Origin: CATOSP01 sp965205385
GTDB taxonomy: Bacteria; Chloroflexota; Dehalococcoidia; Lucifugimonadales; UBA3495
Direction: 5' to 3'
Length of the DNA: 64,000 nucleotides
Assembly (NCBI GenBank): GCA_965205385.1
Contig: CBDBGS010000004.1
Location: 1 to 64,000 of the forward strand
In this document: piece after piece, positions 17,883 through 28,251 of the stretch
Position numbering within the stretch: position 1 is the stretch's first letter
Layout: each line of letters opens with the position of its first letter
Translations under genes and position numbers: made by a program
The notes under the pieces: model-generated
What the model was told of the DNA's origin: nothing
What the model saw: only the letters and a program-made list of their open reading frames with translations
The model's database searches: none

Positions 17883-20786
17883 ATGCCCACCGACACCAGC
17901 GAAAAGGGGTTCGAGACCCGAGTATGCACCCTGCTTGAAGAATCCGATTGGCTTCTGGGCAGCAGCCAGGACTACGATCCCACGGCCTGTGTTGACCTCG
18001 CCCAGCTCTCGGACTTCCTGAAGGGGACGCAGCCGGAGACCGCCCAGGCCCTCCAACTCGACACTGACAACAACACCCGCCAGCGGTTCCTGAGACGGCT
18101 CCACCGGGAGATCGGGAGCCGGGGCATCATCGACGTCCTCAGGAACGGAATCGACCACGGCCAGCACAGCGTCAGGCTCTTCTACGGCACCCCGTCCCAG
18201 GGCAACCAATTGGCCGAGGAACTCCACGCGAAGAACCGCTTCTCCGTGACCCGGCAGGTCCACTACAGCCCCAGGAACCCGAACCTGTCCCTGGACCTCA
18301 CGCTCTTCATCAACGGCCTGCCGGTCATCACCTTCGAGCTCAAGAACAACCTGACCAAGCAGACCGTGGAGGACGCGGTCGAGCAGTACAAGCGGGACAG
18401 AGACCCGCGCGAGGACATGTTCCGGCCCGGGCGCTGCGCCGCCCACATGGCGGTCGACGAGAACAGGGTGAAGTTCTGCACGGAGCTGGCGGGCCAAGCC
18501 TCCATCTTCCTACCCTTCGACCGGGGGCACGACGGCGGAGCTGGCAACCCTCCGAACCCACAGGGGCTGCGGACAGACTACCTCTGGCAGGAAACCCTGA
18601 CACCGGGGAGCCTCACGGATATCATCGAGAACTACGCCCAGCAAGTCCAGGGGAAGCAGGTCTGGCCCCGCTACCACCAGCTGGAATCCGTGCGCCGTAT
18701 TCTGTACGACGCATCCCTGAACGGCGCCGGAAGGAAATACCTGATCCAGCACTCCGCCGGGAGCGGCAAGTCCAACTCCATCGCGTGGCTGGCCCGCCAG
18801 CTCATCGGACTTCAGAAGGACAGCGAGACCATCTTCGGCTCCACCATCATCGTGACCGACCGGGTGGTGCTGGACAGCCAGATCAGCGAGACCGTCAAGC
18901 AGTTCACCCAGGTGAGCTCCACCGTGGGACACGCGGAGAGCTCAGGGGATCTCCAGCGGCTCATCACCGAGGGCAAGAAAATCATCATCACCACCGTCCA
19001 GAAGTTCCCCTTCATCCTGGACGCCATGAGCCAGGAGCACCTGGACCGGAAATTCGCCATCGTCATCGACGAGGCCCACTCCAGCCAAGGGGGCAGGACT
19101 GCAGCTGGAATGAACGCAGCCCTGGGGACCCAGGCCGGAGAAGAAGAGGACGAGGACACCTTCGAGGACCAGATCAACCGGATCATCGAGAGCCGGAAGA
19201 TGCTGGACAACGCCAGCTATTTCGCATTCACGGCCACCCCCAAGAACAAGACCCTGGAGCTATTCGGGGACCCGTCGCCCCAGACCGACGGGACCGTGAA
19301 GCACCTGCCCTTCCACAACTACACGATGAAACAGGCCATCCAGGAAGGCTTCATCCTGGACGTGCTCGGCAACTACACGAGCATCCGGAGCTACTTCAAC
19401 CTCGTCAAGATGATCGACGACGACCCCGAGTTCGACTCCGGGCGCGCCCAGCGGCGCCTGCGCCACCACGTCGAGGGGCACGAGTATGCCGTCAGGGCCA
19501 AGGCCGAGATCATGGTGGACCACTTCAACGAGTCGGTGTTCAGTCCAAGGCTCATGGCAGGGAAAGCCCGCGCCATGGTGGTGACCGACGGCGTAAACCG
19601 CGCCATCGACTACTACCTGGCCATCAGCGAGTACATCAGGGAAAAAGAACTGCCCTTCCGGGCCATCGTGGCGTTCTCCGGGGAGCGGGACCACGATGGC
19701 GCCAGAGTCAGCGAGGCATTTCTGAATGGCTTTCCGTCGAGACAGATACCAAGGAAGGTCCGAGAGGACCCCTACCGTATACTCATCTGTGCGGACAAGT
19801 TCCAGACAGGCTACGACGAGCCGTTGCTGAACACCATGTACGTGGACAAGACCCTTGGAGGCATCAAGGCTGTCCAGACCCTCTCAAGGCTGAACCGGGC
19901 CGCGCCCAACAAGGACAGCGTCTTCGTGCTGGACTTCATGAACGACCCGGACGCCATCCAGGCATCCTTCGAGGACTATTACCAGACCACCATCCTGGCC
20001 GACGAGACAGACCCTGACAAGCTCCACGACCTGCGGGGCGCTCTGGACCAGCGCCAGGTCTACTCCTGGGACCAGGTGGACAGGTTTGTCGAGGCCTACC
20101 TGAACGGCGCGGACCGGGCCCAACTGGACCCCACGCTCGACCTCTGCGTGGAGGAGTACCTGAAGCTCGACGAGGCCGGGCAGGTGGAGTTCAAGAGCTC
20201 GGCCAAGGCTTTTACCAGGCTATACGCCTTCCTGTCCCAGGTGTTGCCCTATGGGAACGCCCAGTGGGAGAAACTCTCCATCTTCCTGAACTTCCTGATC
20301 CCGAAGCTGCCCGCGCCGGAGGAGCCGGACCTCTCCCGAGGCATCCTGGAAGCCGTGGACATGGACAGCTACCGGACCGAGCGGCAGGCAGCCCGGAGCA
20401 TCAGCCTGGCCGAGGAGGACGCGGAGATAGACCCGATGTTGGCGGCCGCTGGCGGACAGGCCCGCGAACCCGAGATGGACCGGCTCTCCAACATCATCGC
20501 AGAGTTCAACCGGCTGTGGGGAGGGGAATTCACCGAGCCCGAGCGCGTCACGGAGATAATCAACCGGATGCCAAGCCAGGTCTCGGAGGACGACGCCTAC
20601 CGGAACGCCCGTCTGAACTCAGACCGGCAGAACGCCCAGATCGAGCACGACTCGGCTGTGAGACGGCTCATCACCGCAATGGTGCGGTGCCAGACCGAAC
20701 TCTACAAGGCATACAACGGGAACTCGGAATTTCGGGACTGGCTCAATGGGGAGATGTTCAGGCTGACGTACCAGGACCGAAAATAG
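17883..20786 (+). CDS. hsdR: Type I restriction endonuclease subunit R
   Basis: The start ATG at 17883 is preferred over GTG 17868 because GGAGG lies 8 bases before it. The 967-residue protein has the PD-(D/E)XK nuclease in the N-terminal part ('VITFELKNNLTKQTVEDAV', about residues 147-165), then an SF2 translocase: Walker A 'SAGSGKS' near 292-298, 'VIDEAH' near 394, 'FTATP' near 448, and 'TLSRLNRAAP' motif VI near 670. It cuts DNA far from the recognition site after ATP-driven translocation. No frame breaks are seen. It is separated from hsdMS by the brnTA pair. The C-terminal 150 residues are helical, for docking to the methylase core. Confidence 0.96.
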   Translation: MPTDTSEKGFETRVCTLLEESDWLLGSSQDYDPTACVDLAQLSDFLKGTQPETAQALQLDTDNNTRQRFLRRLHREIGSRGIIDVLRNGIDHGQHSVRLFYGTPSQGNQLAEELHAKNRFSVTRQVHYSPRNPNLSLDLTLFINGLPVITFELKNNLTKQTVEDAVEQYKRDRDPREDMFRPGRCAAHMAVDENRVKFCTELAGQASIFLPFDRGHDGGAGNPPNPQGLRTDYLWQETLTPGSLTDIIENYAQQVQGKQVWPRYHQLESVRRILYDASLNGAGRKYLIQHSAGSGKSNSIAWLARQLIGLQKDSETIFGSTIIVTDRVVLDSQISETVKQFTQVSSTVGHAESSGDLQRLITEGKKIIITTVQKFPFILDAMSQEHLDRKFAIVIDEAHSSQGGRTAAGMNAALGTQAGEEEDEDTFEDQINRIIESRKMLDNASYFAFTATPKNKTLELFGDPSPQTDGTVKHLPFHNYTMKQAIQEGFILDVLGNYTSIRSYFNLVKMIDDDPEFDSGRAQRRLRHHVEGHEYAVRAKAEIMVDHFNESVFSPRLMAGKARAMVVTDGVNRAIDYYLAISEYIREKELPFRAIVAFSGERDHDGARVSEAFLNGFPSRQIPRKVREDPYRILICADKFQTGYDEPLLNTMYVDKTLGGIKAVQTLSRLNRAAPNKDSVFVLDFMNDPDAIQASFEDYYQTTILADETDPDKLHDLRGALDQRQVYSWDQVDRFVEAYLNGADRAQLDPTLDLCVEEYLKLDEAGQVEFKSSAKAFTRLYAFLSQVLPYGNAQWEKLSIFLNFLIPKLPAPEEPDLSRGILEAVDMDSYRTERQAARSISLAEEDAEIDPMLAAAGGQAREPEMDRLSNIIAEFNRLWGGEFTEPERVTEIINRMPSQVSEDDAYRNARLNSDRQNAQIEHDSAVRRLITAMVRCQTELYKAYNGNSEFRDWLNGEMFRLTYQDRK

Positions 20787-21099
20787 GATCCCAAAACCCG
20801 CCAGCAGCTCCAACCATGCGACCACACCCCTTATCGCTAGCAGTGCCTTCAAGAGCTACTAAACTAAAGCCAAGGTGGAATCTACATTTGCGGGGCGATG
20901 AAGATTGGCTCAGGCGCCACAGGTGAAGCTTCTCCACCTGTACCTGGAGGGTGGTCCGGCGCCGCCGATGACTTCCTCCATATGCGTATTTCACCTTGGT
21001 ATTGGTTTAGCTAGGCCAGCCCGATTGCTGAGCCCAGCGGCGCATGGGGTCGAGGATCGAGTAGGATTAGAATCGAGCCCTTACTCACCAGGGCCTCTG
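20787..21099. other. Gap between hsdR and the SIR2 gene
   Basis: About 310 bases with no convincing gene. The SIR2 frame remains open back to 20905, but the translated part has no conserved content and the family homology begins near 21115, so it is treated as leader. No clear terminator follows hsdR. Confidence 0.4.
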
Positions 21100-24000
21100 A
21101 TGGCAGAGTCAAGTATGAAAATATCAGGAATTGACTTCCCCAAATCGCTGGTGGACGCTCTCCGCGACCATCGGCTGGTCGTATTCGCTGGAGCAGGTGT
21201 CTCTATTCCGCAGCCCGCGGGACTTCCGACATTCAGGCAATTGGCAGAAGCCGTGGCGTTAGGAACTGGGGAACAACTAGAAGACGAGGAGTCCGAGGAT
21301 CGCTTTTTCGGAAGACTCCATCACAAAGGGCAACAAGTCCACCTTCAGGCTGCGCAGGCGCTTCGAGAGAACACCCCAAAACCGAGTTGTCTTCATCACG
21401 ACCTCACCGCGCTGTACCGGAACCTAGAGTCCCTACGGATAGTTACAACCAACTTCGACACGCTGTTCGAAGAAGCGGTAAAGGAGAGATTCGGAGAACA
21501 TCCGGAAGTATTCCAAGCTCCGGCATTGCCTCTAGGCAGGGAATTCAACGGCATCGTTCATATCCATGGAACGATAGACAGGCCCCAAGACATGATCCTC
21601 ACGGACGCAGACTTTGGCCGTGCTTATCTGACCGAAGGTTGGGCAAGCCGTTTCCTGGTAGACCTGTTCCGGTCCTTCACGGTCCTCTTCGTAGGCTACG
21701 GACACAGCGACACAGTCATGCATTATCTTGCCCGTGCCCTACCAGTGGACCAAACTCCATGCAGATTCGTTCTTACTGATGAATCCGATGGGAACCAATG
21801 GCAGATTCTCGGGATAAAACCGGTGCTCTTTGCCAAGGTCGACAGTGACGATTACAGTGTTCTCTACAATGGAGTCTCAGGTCTTTCCAGGTATGCGACG
21901 CGTGGCATCCTCGATTGGCAGAGGTATATAGCAGAAGGTGCGTCGAACCCGCCCCCCTTGGACGAAGAAGCCGGAGACCTGATCTCAGATTGGTTATACG
22001 ACCCGACCCGCACGCGTTTTTTCACCGAATCGGCCTCACATATCGACTGGGTGCGATGGCTAGATGCAAAGAAGCACTTAGACAGCCTCTTCGGGACCGG
22101 CACCAAAGCAACCCTCGGGGAGTGTGAAAGATTACTAGGGGGATGGCTGGCCCGGACATTCGTCCGTGACGAATCCGACGAGATATACCGGATCATTGCC
22201 AGACATAACATGGGCCTGCACCCGGAATTCTGGCACATTTTGGGAGGCACCATCGGGTTACAGCCAGACACACCGTGGGAGCCAGAGGTTTTGGCCCGAT
22301 GGATCTCATTGCTGACCGCCACAGCTCCGCCCGTGCCAGACGGACATATTCTGCTTCAGTTGGGCGAGCGCTGCATCGAATATGAGCTCTCGGATTGCGC
22401 CTTGGATTTGTTTCGCCTGATGTCCACCGCCAGACTCTTACTGAACGGGAGACTTGCTATATTCGCGGACGCATCAAGCCCCTCTACCACAGCGGCGCTT
22501 GCACATACACATGGACACTACGAGTTAAGCCAGCTTTGGGAGAAGGGACTCAAGCCAAATCTGGACGATGTGGCCGAACTGCTGCTCGCTCAAGTTGTTC
22601 AAGACTTTACGACGCGGCATCGTATGCTTCGCGCCTGGCATGCTGCGAGGAGAACATGGGACCTCAACAGTTTTCAGAGAAGTGCGATTGAACCTCATGA
22701 GCAAGACAGCCATCCCCGGCCGATGGATGTCCTGATTGATGCCGCGCGTGACAGCCTGGAACATCTGGTGACCACACAGCCGGAAATTGCGGCCAACTGG
22801 TGTGACCAGATGGTCAGATCCGACGCTCCGATTCTCCGACGTTTGGCACTCCACGCATTACCCTTGCGCGGAGACCTGACAGCCAGTGACAAGGTCGACT
22901 GGGTATAAGATAAGGTCGGCGGCTTGCAAGACCTACCAGCTCACCACGAGTTATTCCGGGCCATGAGGGTCATCTACCCCGACGCGACACCGGACCAGAG
23001 AAACTCCATCATCGCGGAAGTATTCAAGCTCACCCTCCCAGACCAGGAAGGAGAAGACACTGAGAGCATCACCGCATACGAACACTTCACTTGGTTTAGC
23101 TGGCTAAGGGACTCAGACCCGAACTGTGACCTCGTAAAGCAGTGCGTAGAGGACATTTTGGACCGGTATCCCAGGTTCAAGCCGAGGAAGTGGGCAGACT
23201 TGACCCACTACACCAAAACCGGCTTTGTGAGTCATCGGAGTCCTTGGAGTGCAGTCCTCTTGTTGTCAAAACCTGCCTACGAATGGGCGGAGGAATTGCT
23301 GTCATTCCAAGATACGGATAAATTCGAGGAAGAAGCGGAAGATGGAATGGGCTTCGTTCGCAATGATAGAGTGGGCCTCGCTAATGCCGTCGAGGAGGCG
23401 GCAACCCAGGACTTCGAGTGGGGAATCGAACTGGCCGATGTCCTCGCGCAATCGGAGAGTTGGGGCAGTGACCTTTGGGGATCTCTGATGAAGTCGTGGG
23501 TTAATCAGAAGGGTGAGAACGAGCAGCGACAGGTGCTGGATAGACTGCTCCAGACTGAACTCCATAGGACACATGGTAGAGCAGTCGCAGAAACTGTGAG
23601 GGCATTAGTCAATGAACGGGGTATGTCCTACGCTTCCGGTGTGCTGTCCAAAGCCAACCAAGTCGCCGCAACTCTGTGGGACAACCTCGACGAAAACGAG
23701 CCAGTTTCCCGCATGGAGGACTGGTACGGCAGAGCGATAAACCACTCCGCCGGGATACTGGCTGAATTCTGGATGCACAGCATCTCCTCATGGTACAACG
23801 AGCTAGATCCTCGGCCAGCAGGGATCTCCGAGGAGTACTCGGAGCTCTTGGACAAAATAGTTGAAAAGCAAACTACAGGAGGGAGGCTCGGAAGGTCAGC
23901 CATCGCACGCGAACTCTCATTCATTATGGCGGTAGACGAAGAATGGGCAAACGACCACATGATCCCACTATTCGTAAGCGAGAATGGAGACGACCGCCAA

Positions 24001-24672
24001 GCTGTTTGGGACGGTTTCCTATATGGTCGCCTTAGCCCTGCGGCAGCCGACGCCTTGCAGTCTGCCTTCTTGCGCGCGGTCTCAGACATTGACGAACTAT
24101 TCGAACAGAGGAAACAGCCCCGTGAGTTGTTTATCAAGGCCTACACGGCGATGGTAGCTTACTTCGTCGATGAGCCTCTGGACTCTTGGATTCCAAGGTT
24201 TTTCGCAAAAGCCGGAGTGGAGGATAGGCACCAATTCGCATGGAACTTCGGCAATATCCTTGATGACATGGAAAACGAAAGCCTACAGGGGTTATGGCGA
24301 CGTTGGCTAAACACATTCTGGGAGAATCGACTACAGGGAACACCGACATCCCTAGACCCAACCGAAGCCGGTGCGATGCTCGATTGGCTCCCGGATCTTC
24401 GCGGCCTGTATCCAGAGGCAGTTGACCTAGCCATCAAGATGCAGAGTCCACAATTGGATCATAGTCTGATCGTGAGTCAGCTTAACGAGAAAACAATGTG
24501 GGAGCGTTATCCCCAGGCGACTGCGAAACTGTTGATTTACCTATCAGATTGTAATTGCGCCCCGTGGGTATGGTATGAAGGCAGGGATCTGATCCAAAAG
24601 CTCATCACGCAGGAGCTTCCTGACGGTCTGGACACAGAATTAGTGGCAATTCTGGCCAAACTCGGGTTGTAA
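21100..24672 (+). pseudogene. Large SIR2-domain defence protein (SIR2 plus DUF4020-like C-terminus), one internal ochre codon
   Basis: The same frame runs from ATG 21100 (or 21115) to TAA 24670, interrupted only by a TAA at 22906-22908 (codon 603). The N-terminal 270 residues form a SIR2-like NADase: 'VVFAGAGVS' (27-35) for NAD binding, 'TTNFDTLFE' (about 116-124) and 'HIHGT' with His154/His156. A helical body of about 900 residues follows, ending in a region I tentatively match to DUF4020. Full length would be 1,190 residues, as expected for such proteins, which deplete NAD+ during phage infection. The first 602 residues alone could still be made with an intact NADase. Next to type I RM, this is a defence island. 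The stop may be a point mutation or a sequence error. Confidence 0.85.
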
Positions 24673-24813
24673 CTCGTCAATTAGGAGAAGAGCACAGCCA
24701 TGATGGACGGGTAGTTTCCTCTTGGGCACCTGCCGAAACTGGCGACAGGACGCAGGTTTTCTAGGTGCAAAGCACAGTCAGTGCCGTGGCCCCCATACCC
24801 CGGCGGCCAAGAG

Positions 24814-25248
24814 ATGGTTTCCCTCGTGGCCCAGGCTACCACGGACCACACCTTCAATGAGGCCTCCCTACGGCAGTGCCTCTCGGCCATCGCCCAACGC
24901 TCCCACGCCACCGGCGAGGACATCGAAAGCGCTTTCGAGGAAGGCTTCCGGCAGGGAGTCGCCCAGGCGATGGCCGACGGCATCATCACCCGTGACGAGG
25001 AGGAACGCCTGCGCGCCTTCCGGGACCGTCTAGCCCTGGAGAACAGCGCCGCGGACCAGGGCACGCTGGCCAGACTGGACCAAGCCGGGGCGGACCGGGT
25101 CATGCTGGAAGCCCGGCTGGCAGCCATCTCCGTGCAGGACGGGGACGGCCACCTACGGGACCTCGACCTCAGCATCAGACAGTCCACCCAGGGAGGAACG
25201 GATAAAGGCCTTCCGGGATGCAGGAGGGGGAATCCTGATATGCACTGA
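24814..25248 (+). CDS. N-terminal fragment of an acidic helical protein, fused to helicase debris
   Basis: From ATG 24814 the frame encodes a helical, acidic region with repeated 'DGIITRDEEERLRAFRDRLAL'-type segments, the alternating pattern seen in TerB-like and similar acidic helical domains, continuing to 'LDQAGADRVMLEARLAAI'. After about 25190 the reading frame changes character and ends in a short junk tail, while a different frame continues as a helicase C-terminus. It is therefore the head of one gene joined by deletion to the tail of another. No specific function can be given. Confidence 0.5.
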   Translation: MVSLVAQATTDHTFNEASLRQCLSAIAQRSHATGEDIESAFEEGFRQGVAQAMADGIITRDEEERLRAFRDRLALENSAADQGTLARLDQAGADRVMLEARLAAISVQDGDGHLRDLDLSIRQSTQGGTDKGLPGCRRGNPDMH

Positions 25249-25623
25249 GACCGCGGCCGAGTCCCTGAACCTCCAGTTCTGCACCGCCCTGGTCAACTAC
25301 GACATTCCCTGGAACGCCATGACCCTGGAGCAACGGATAGGACGCATAGACCGCATTGGCCAAGAGAGGGAGACGATTGACGTAGTAAACTTGTTCTACG
25401 CCGACACGGCGGAATACGACGCCTACCGGATCATGGGAAACCGGATGAAGGCCATCGAGGAGAACGTGGGACCCTACCGGCCCATCATGTAACCCACCGT
25501 CGAAAGGATCATCGCCAACGCCCACCGGAGGGGAGCGAGCGCAGCCGACATCGAAAAGGAACTGGAAGGAATCACGACCTCGGTGACGATGGACCTAGAC
25601 CTGCTGAACACCGAAATCGAATA
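25190..25623 (+). pseudogene. C-terminal remnant of a SNF2/RapA-like helicase
   Basis: Frame 2 (AAG at 25205 in frame) encodes 'ILICTETAAESLNLQFC', 'LVNYDIPWNAMTLEQRIG' and 'RIDRIGQ', which are motifs V and VI of the second RecA lobe of a SNF2-type translocase; similar helicases occur in DISARM and other defence systems. A TAA at about 25492 interrupts it, followed by a helical tail in the same frame to the stop near 25623. Motifs I-IV are absent. It is a remnant only, consistent with a former additional defence system in this island. Confidence 0.75.
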
Positions 25624-25639
25624 GATAATTCAATTCAGA

Positions 25640-26048
25640 CGTTATTTCCTCTGATGCATGGTCTGTTGCCATTGGTGGTCTCCTATAACTTAGGGTCCTG
25701 CTAATCGAAGATAGCTAATACCGTTGCACACGAAGCAGTAATAGCAGCCAGGGCAATAACGACAACCACGCATCCGATAATCAGGTTCTTATCCGAAGGA
25801 CCCCCGGTATGGGTGGCGGCTCATCGGGAGTAGGGGTGGGACTGGAGGAGCGTGGTGTAGGGCGTTACTGTGAGCGGATACGCCGAAGTGAGTTAATACG
25901 ACGCCGGGGATTGCGCATGTAGGCGTCCCCTCGCAGTAAGTATATGGAATCCTTGGCAGGTATTCAGCACCCAACACAGACCGCACAGCGGTTTGATGCA
26001 AAGCCCGTCCGGGCCTTTTAGTGGGGGTAAGTAGTGATCCTTACTTGT
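25640..26048. other. Gap with a membrane-helix remnant on the minus strand
   Basis: On the minus strand at about 25703-25795 a short frame reads 'SDKNLIIGCVVVVIALAAIT' and ends in a stop, but it has no start codon and a TGA lies a few codons upstream. It looks like the leftover of a small membrane protein. Nothing else is supportable here. Confidence 0.35.
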
Positions 26049-26444
26049 CTACCGCAGCCACTTTCCTGGCGTAGGTGTCAACTTAATGCTGGATGTGTTA
26101 GTGAACGGGTCATATACCAGATGGCGGTATCCTTGGTCATGGCATTTTACTATTATACTTGCTCGCATATCACGCCATTCCTCAAATGATTGGTCCTTCC
26201 ATTCCAACTCATATTTCAATTGGTGAAATTCCTGAAACGATAGGTTCCCCTTTTCAATCTCCTGTAGCAAACATGAGCCTATTACCATATCCTGGGCTTC
26301 CATAGTGCTACGTTCAATCCAAACAATATCGTCCGAGAATCGAGATAGTGGCTCCGGCGTCGGTGTAGGCCCTGGTTCTCCGCCGATAAATTGGCAGGCG
26401 ATTCCAAGTGTGATAACAATGATGCATACGAATTTCCGTAACAT
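26049..26444 (-). CDS. Small lipoprotein, unknown function
   Basis: The ATG at 26444 has AGGGGG 8 bases upstream. The 131-residue protein opens with 'MLRKFVCIIVITLGIAC', a lipoprotein signal, then 'PGPTPTPEP', the short Pro/Thr linker typical of this genome. The remaining 95 residues are a hydrophilic helical domain with two Cys ('IGSCLLQEIEKGNLSFQEF', 'IIVKCHDQGY'). It is lower in GC than the surroundings. No family is recognised. It should sit on the outer face of the membrane. Confidence 0.7.
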   Translation of the reverse strand: MLRKFVCIIVITLGIACQFIGGEPGPTPTPEPLSRFSDDIVWIERSTMEAQDMVIGSCLLQEIEKGNLSFQEFHQLKYELEWKDQSFEEWRDMRASIIVKCHDQGYRHLVYDPFTNTSSIKLTPTPGKWLR

Positions 26445-27021
26445 CTGAGCGCCCCCTATCCGCAAGGTTTGGCGCTCGCCAGCCACCATTCCGTATAAGC
26501 GTCAAGGGGGCACGGGAATACCAACCGTGCAACTCACATGGAAGATTAGGGGCACGAAAAGCGGATGGCGAACCACAGTGAGCTTACCAGCCGGAAGGTC
26601 GGGGAATCAACGCCTGAGAGTGACTTTTGGTTCAGGTCCTAGTATTACAACGACGCTTCCTCAATCTGGGTCAGTTTTGGCCGGAAATCGCTTCGCGGAA
26701 GGCATGGCCACAAAGCTGTCAAGCGCGTGGGCAGGTAGCCATGAAGATGTGCTCAAGGCCCCTTTCTTGCGAACCCTCGTTGTAATACTAGGGGAGGTCT
26801 CCGGACCACGGTCCCCACAAGCCAGCTGAGCTCGGGGACCCAACCACCAGAACCCACAAGGTACGCCGTGAGAGAAAAAACGGCAACGTGAACACCCCGG
26901 GAATAATGAATTGCCAGGAAGCACTCCGGGAGCAGAAGGCCGCGGAAACCGCCTGCCCAGGCAATGCCCTCTCCACACCATCAGATCCGCCCAAGGCAAT
27001 CCTGAACCAGAAGGACACACC
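26445..27021. other. 577-bp stretch without a supportable gene
   Basis: A 100-codon open frame at 26527-26829 (plus strand) lacks a ribosome-binding site and has no recognisable domain. The last 100 bases lead to the small signal-peptide gene at 27022. I see no RNA gene or mobile-element end here. Confidence 0.35.
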
Positions 27022-27138
27022 ATGAAAGACCGCATATCCGTCAGAACCATCACAACCCTCACCATCATGATGATCATGATGCTCGCCCTCCTTATCGCCC
27101 CGGGCTCCGCCCTGGGCCAGTCCCTGCCGACCATGTGA
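27022..27138 (+). pseudogene. Signal peptide of a truncated secreted protein
   Basis: ATG 27022 has AAGGA 7 bases upstream. The 38-residue product is a classic Sec signal: basic start, a long hydrophobic core ('LTIMMIMMLALLIA') and 'ALG-Q' cleavage site, then only six more residues before TGA. The mature protein is missing. The 5'-truncated IS3 transposase begins about 40 bases further on, so element insertion or a later deletion probably removed the body of the gene. Confidence 0.55.
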
Positions 27139-27181
27139 GAATCACCCGGCCCAACCAGAGCCTGCCCCCGCGTAGGCGGGG

Positions 27182-27758
27182 GTGTGGACGGCGGACATCA
27201 CCTACCTGCCCATGGCCCGCGGTTTCCTCTACCTGGTGGCGGTGATGGACTGGTACAGCCGGTACGTGGTGGCCTGGCGGCTGTCCAACACCCTGGAAGC
27301 CGGCTTCTGCGCCGAGGCGCTGGAGGAGGCCCTGGGAAAGGGTCGGCCGGAGGTGCTCAACACCGACCAGGGGAGCCAGTTCACCAGCCTGGAGTTCACC
27401 CAGGTCCTCCAGGAGCAAGGGGTGAAGATCAGCATGGACGGAAAGGGCCGGTACCAAGACAACATCTTCGTGGAGCGGCTGTGGCTGACGGTGAAGTACG
27501 AGGAGGTGTACCTGAAAGCCTACGCCAACGCCGGTGAAGCCAGGAGGGAACTGGGCGCCTACCTCCGGTTCTACAACGGGCTCAGGCCCCACCAGGCCTT
27601 GGACTACCGGACCCCAGCCGAGGTGTTCCACGGGGACCAGGGTATTGTTGTAGAAGGGGGATCTGATGAAAGGAGGGGTTCACCCGGACAGGGGACCGGA
27701 TCACTGGCAGGAGAGTCGGGATTCTCACTTAACTCAGCCCTAATCCTGTCCAACCGAT
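27182..27758 (+). pseudogene. IS3-family transposase (OrfB catalytic domain), 5'-truncated
   Basis: The frame encodes the DDE integrase core from the first Asp onward: 'WTADITYLP' (first Asp), 'NTDQGSQFTS' (second Asp) and 'DNIFVERLW' (Glu), ending with 'YNGLRPHQALDYRTPAEVF'. The N-terminal half of OrfB and all of OrfA are missing; a TAG lies directly upstream, at the GC-rich hairpin near 27163-27182. The open frame continues beyond the transposase through the element end into neighbouring DNA as far as 27967, but that tail is not transposase. The right end is formed by the GGGGTCCACCTCA repeats at 27759. Confidence 0.85.
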
Positions 27759-27797
27759 GGGGTCCACCTCAGGGGTCCACCTCAGGGGTCCACCTCA
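27759..27797. repeat. Three perfect 13-bp tandem copies at the IS3 right end
   Basis: GGGGTCCACCTCA occurs three times without gap (27759, 27772, 27785). The sequence is the mirror of TGAGGTGGACCCC, a common IS3-family terminal repeat, so the right inverted repeat appears triplicated. The next gene's ribosome-binding site (AAGGAG) begins directly after the third copy. Confidence 0.85.
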
Positions 27798-27808
27798 AGG
27801 AGACGGTT

Positions 27809-27967
27809 GTGAAAAAGTGTCTTTGGGATGAATATGAACGGGGACTACTGACCGAAGAGGAAGTATGGGTTTATTATAAACACTTCTTGCGTATCAGTGA
27901 CCCACATGACCCTATTAGGGTAGAACTTACGGAAGAATGTATGGCCGACGGGTTTACTCCGGATTAG
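27809..27967 (+). CDS. Small acidic protein, 52 residues
   Basis: The GTG at 27809 is preceded by AAGGAG at 7 bases, a strong site just outside the IS3 end. The product is acidic, with 'LWDEYERGLLTEEEVWVYYK' as a likely helix pair and a Cys near each end. It is in the same frame as the transposase remnant, so it could be mistaken for its C-terminus. No family is recognised; lower GC than neighbours suggests a separate origin. Confidence 0.5.
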   Translation: MKKCLWDEYERGLLTEEEVWVYYKHFLRISDPHDPIRVELTEECMADGFTPD

Positions 27968-28251
27968 TCCCGTCAACATATCTCCCGCGAAGAGTCAAAC
28001 GCACAATAAGAAAAGACACCGGATGGGGGCTTTTCGGTTCAAGTGTGGCGACCAGGAGAGAGGGGAAGGCCGCCAGGAGATGGCTAGGCGTCGGAGCGAA
28101 TGGGACCGGCGCCGGCTGGAAGCCCAGGCCAGGGGCGAGGAGCTCGACCAGCCGCCCCCAGGGGAGGAACGGGCAAGTCCACAGCCATAGACAGGTGCAG
28201 GCAGTTCCGGCACAGCAGGTGCCGGGCTACATGAAGGAGGTTGTCACGAGG

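Noticed and set aside
18785..20017. 410-codon plus-strand frame inside hsdR
   Set aside because: Arg/Gly/His-rich shadow of the hsdR frame.
25789..26001. 70-codon minus-strand frame
   Set aside because: His/Pro-rich, no start signal, no conserved feature.
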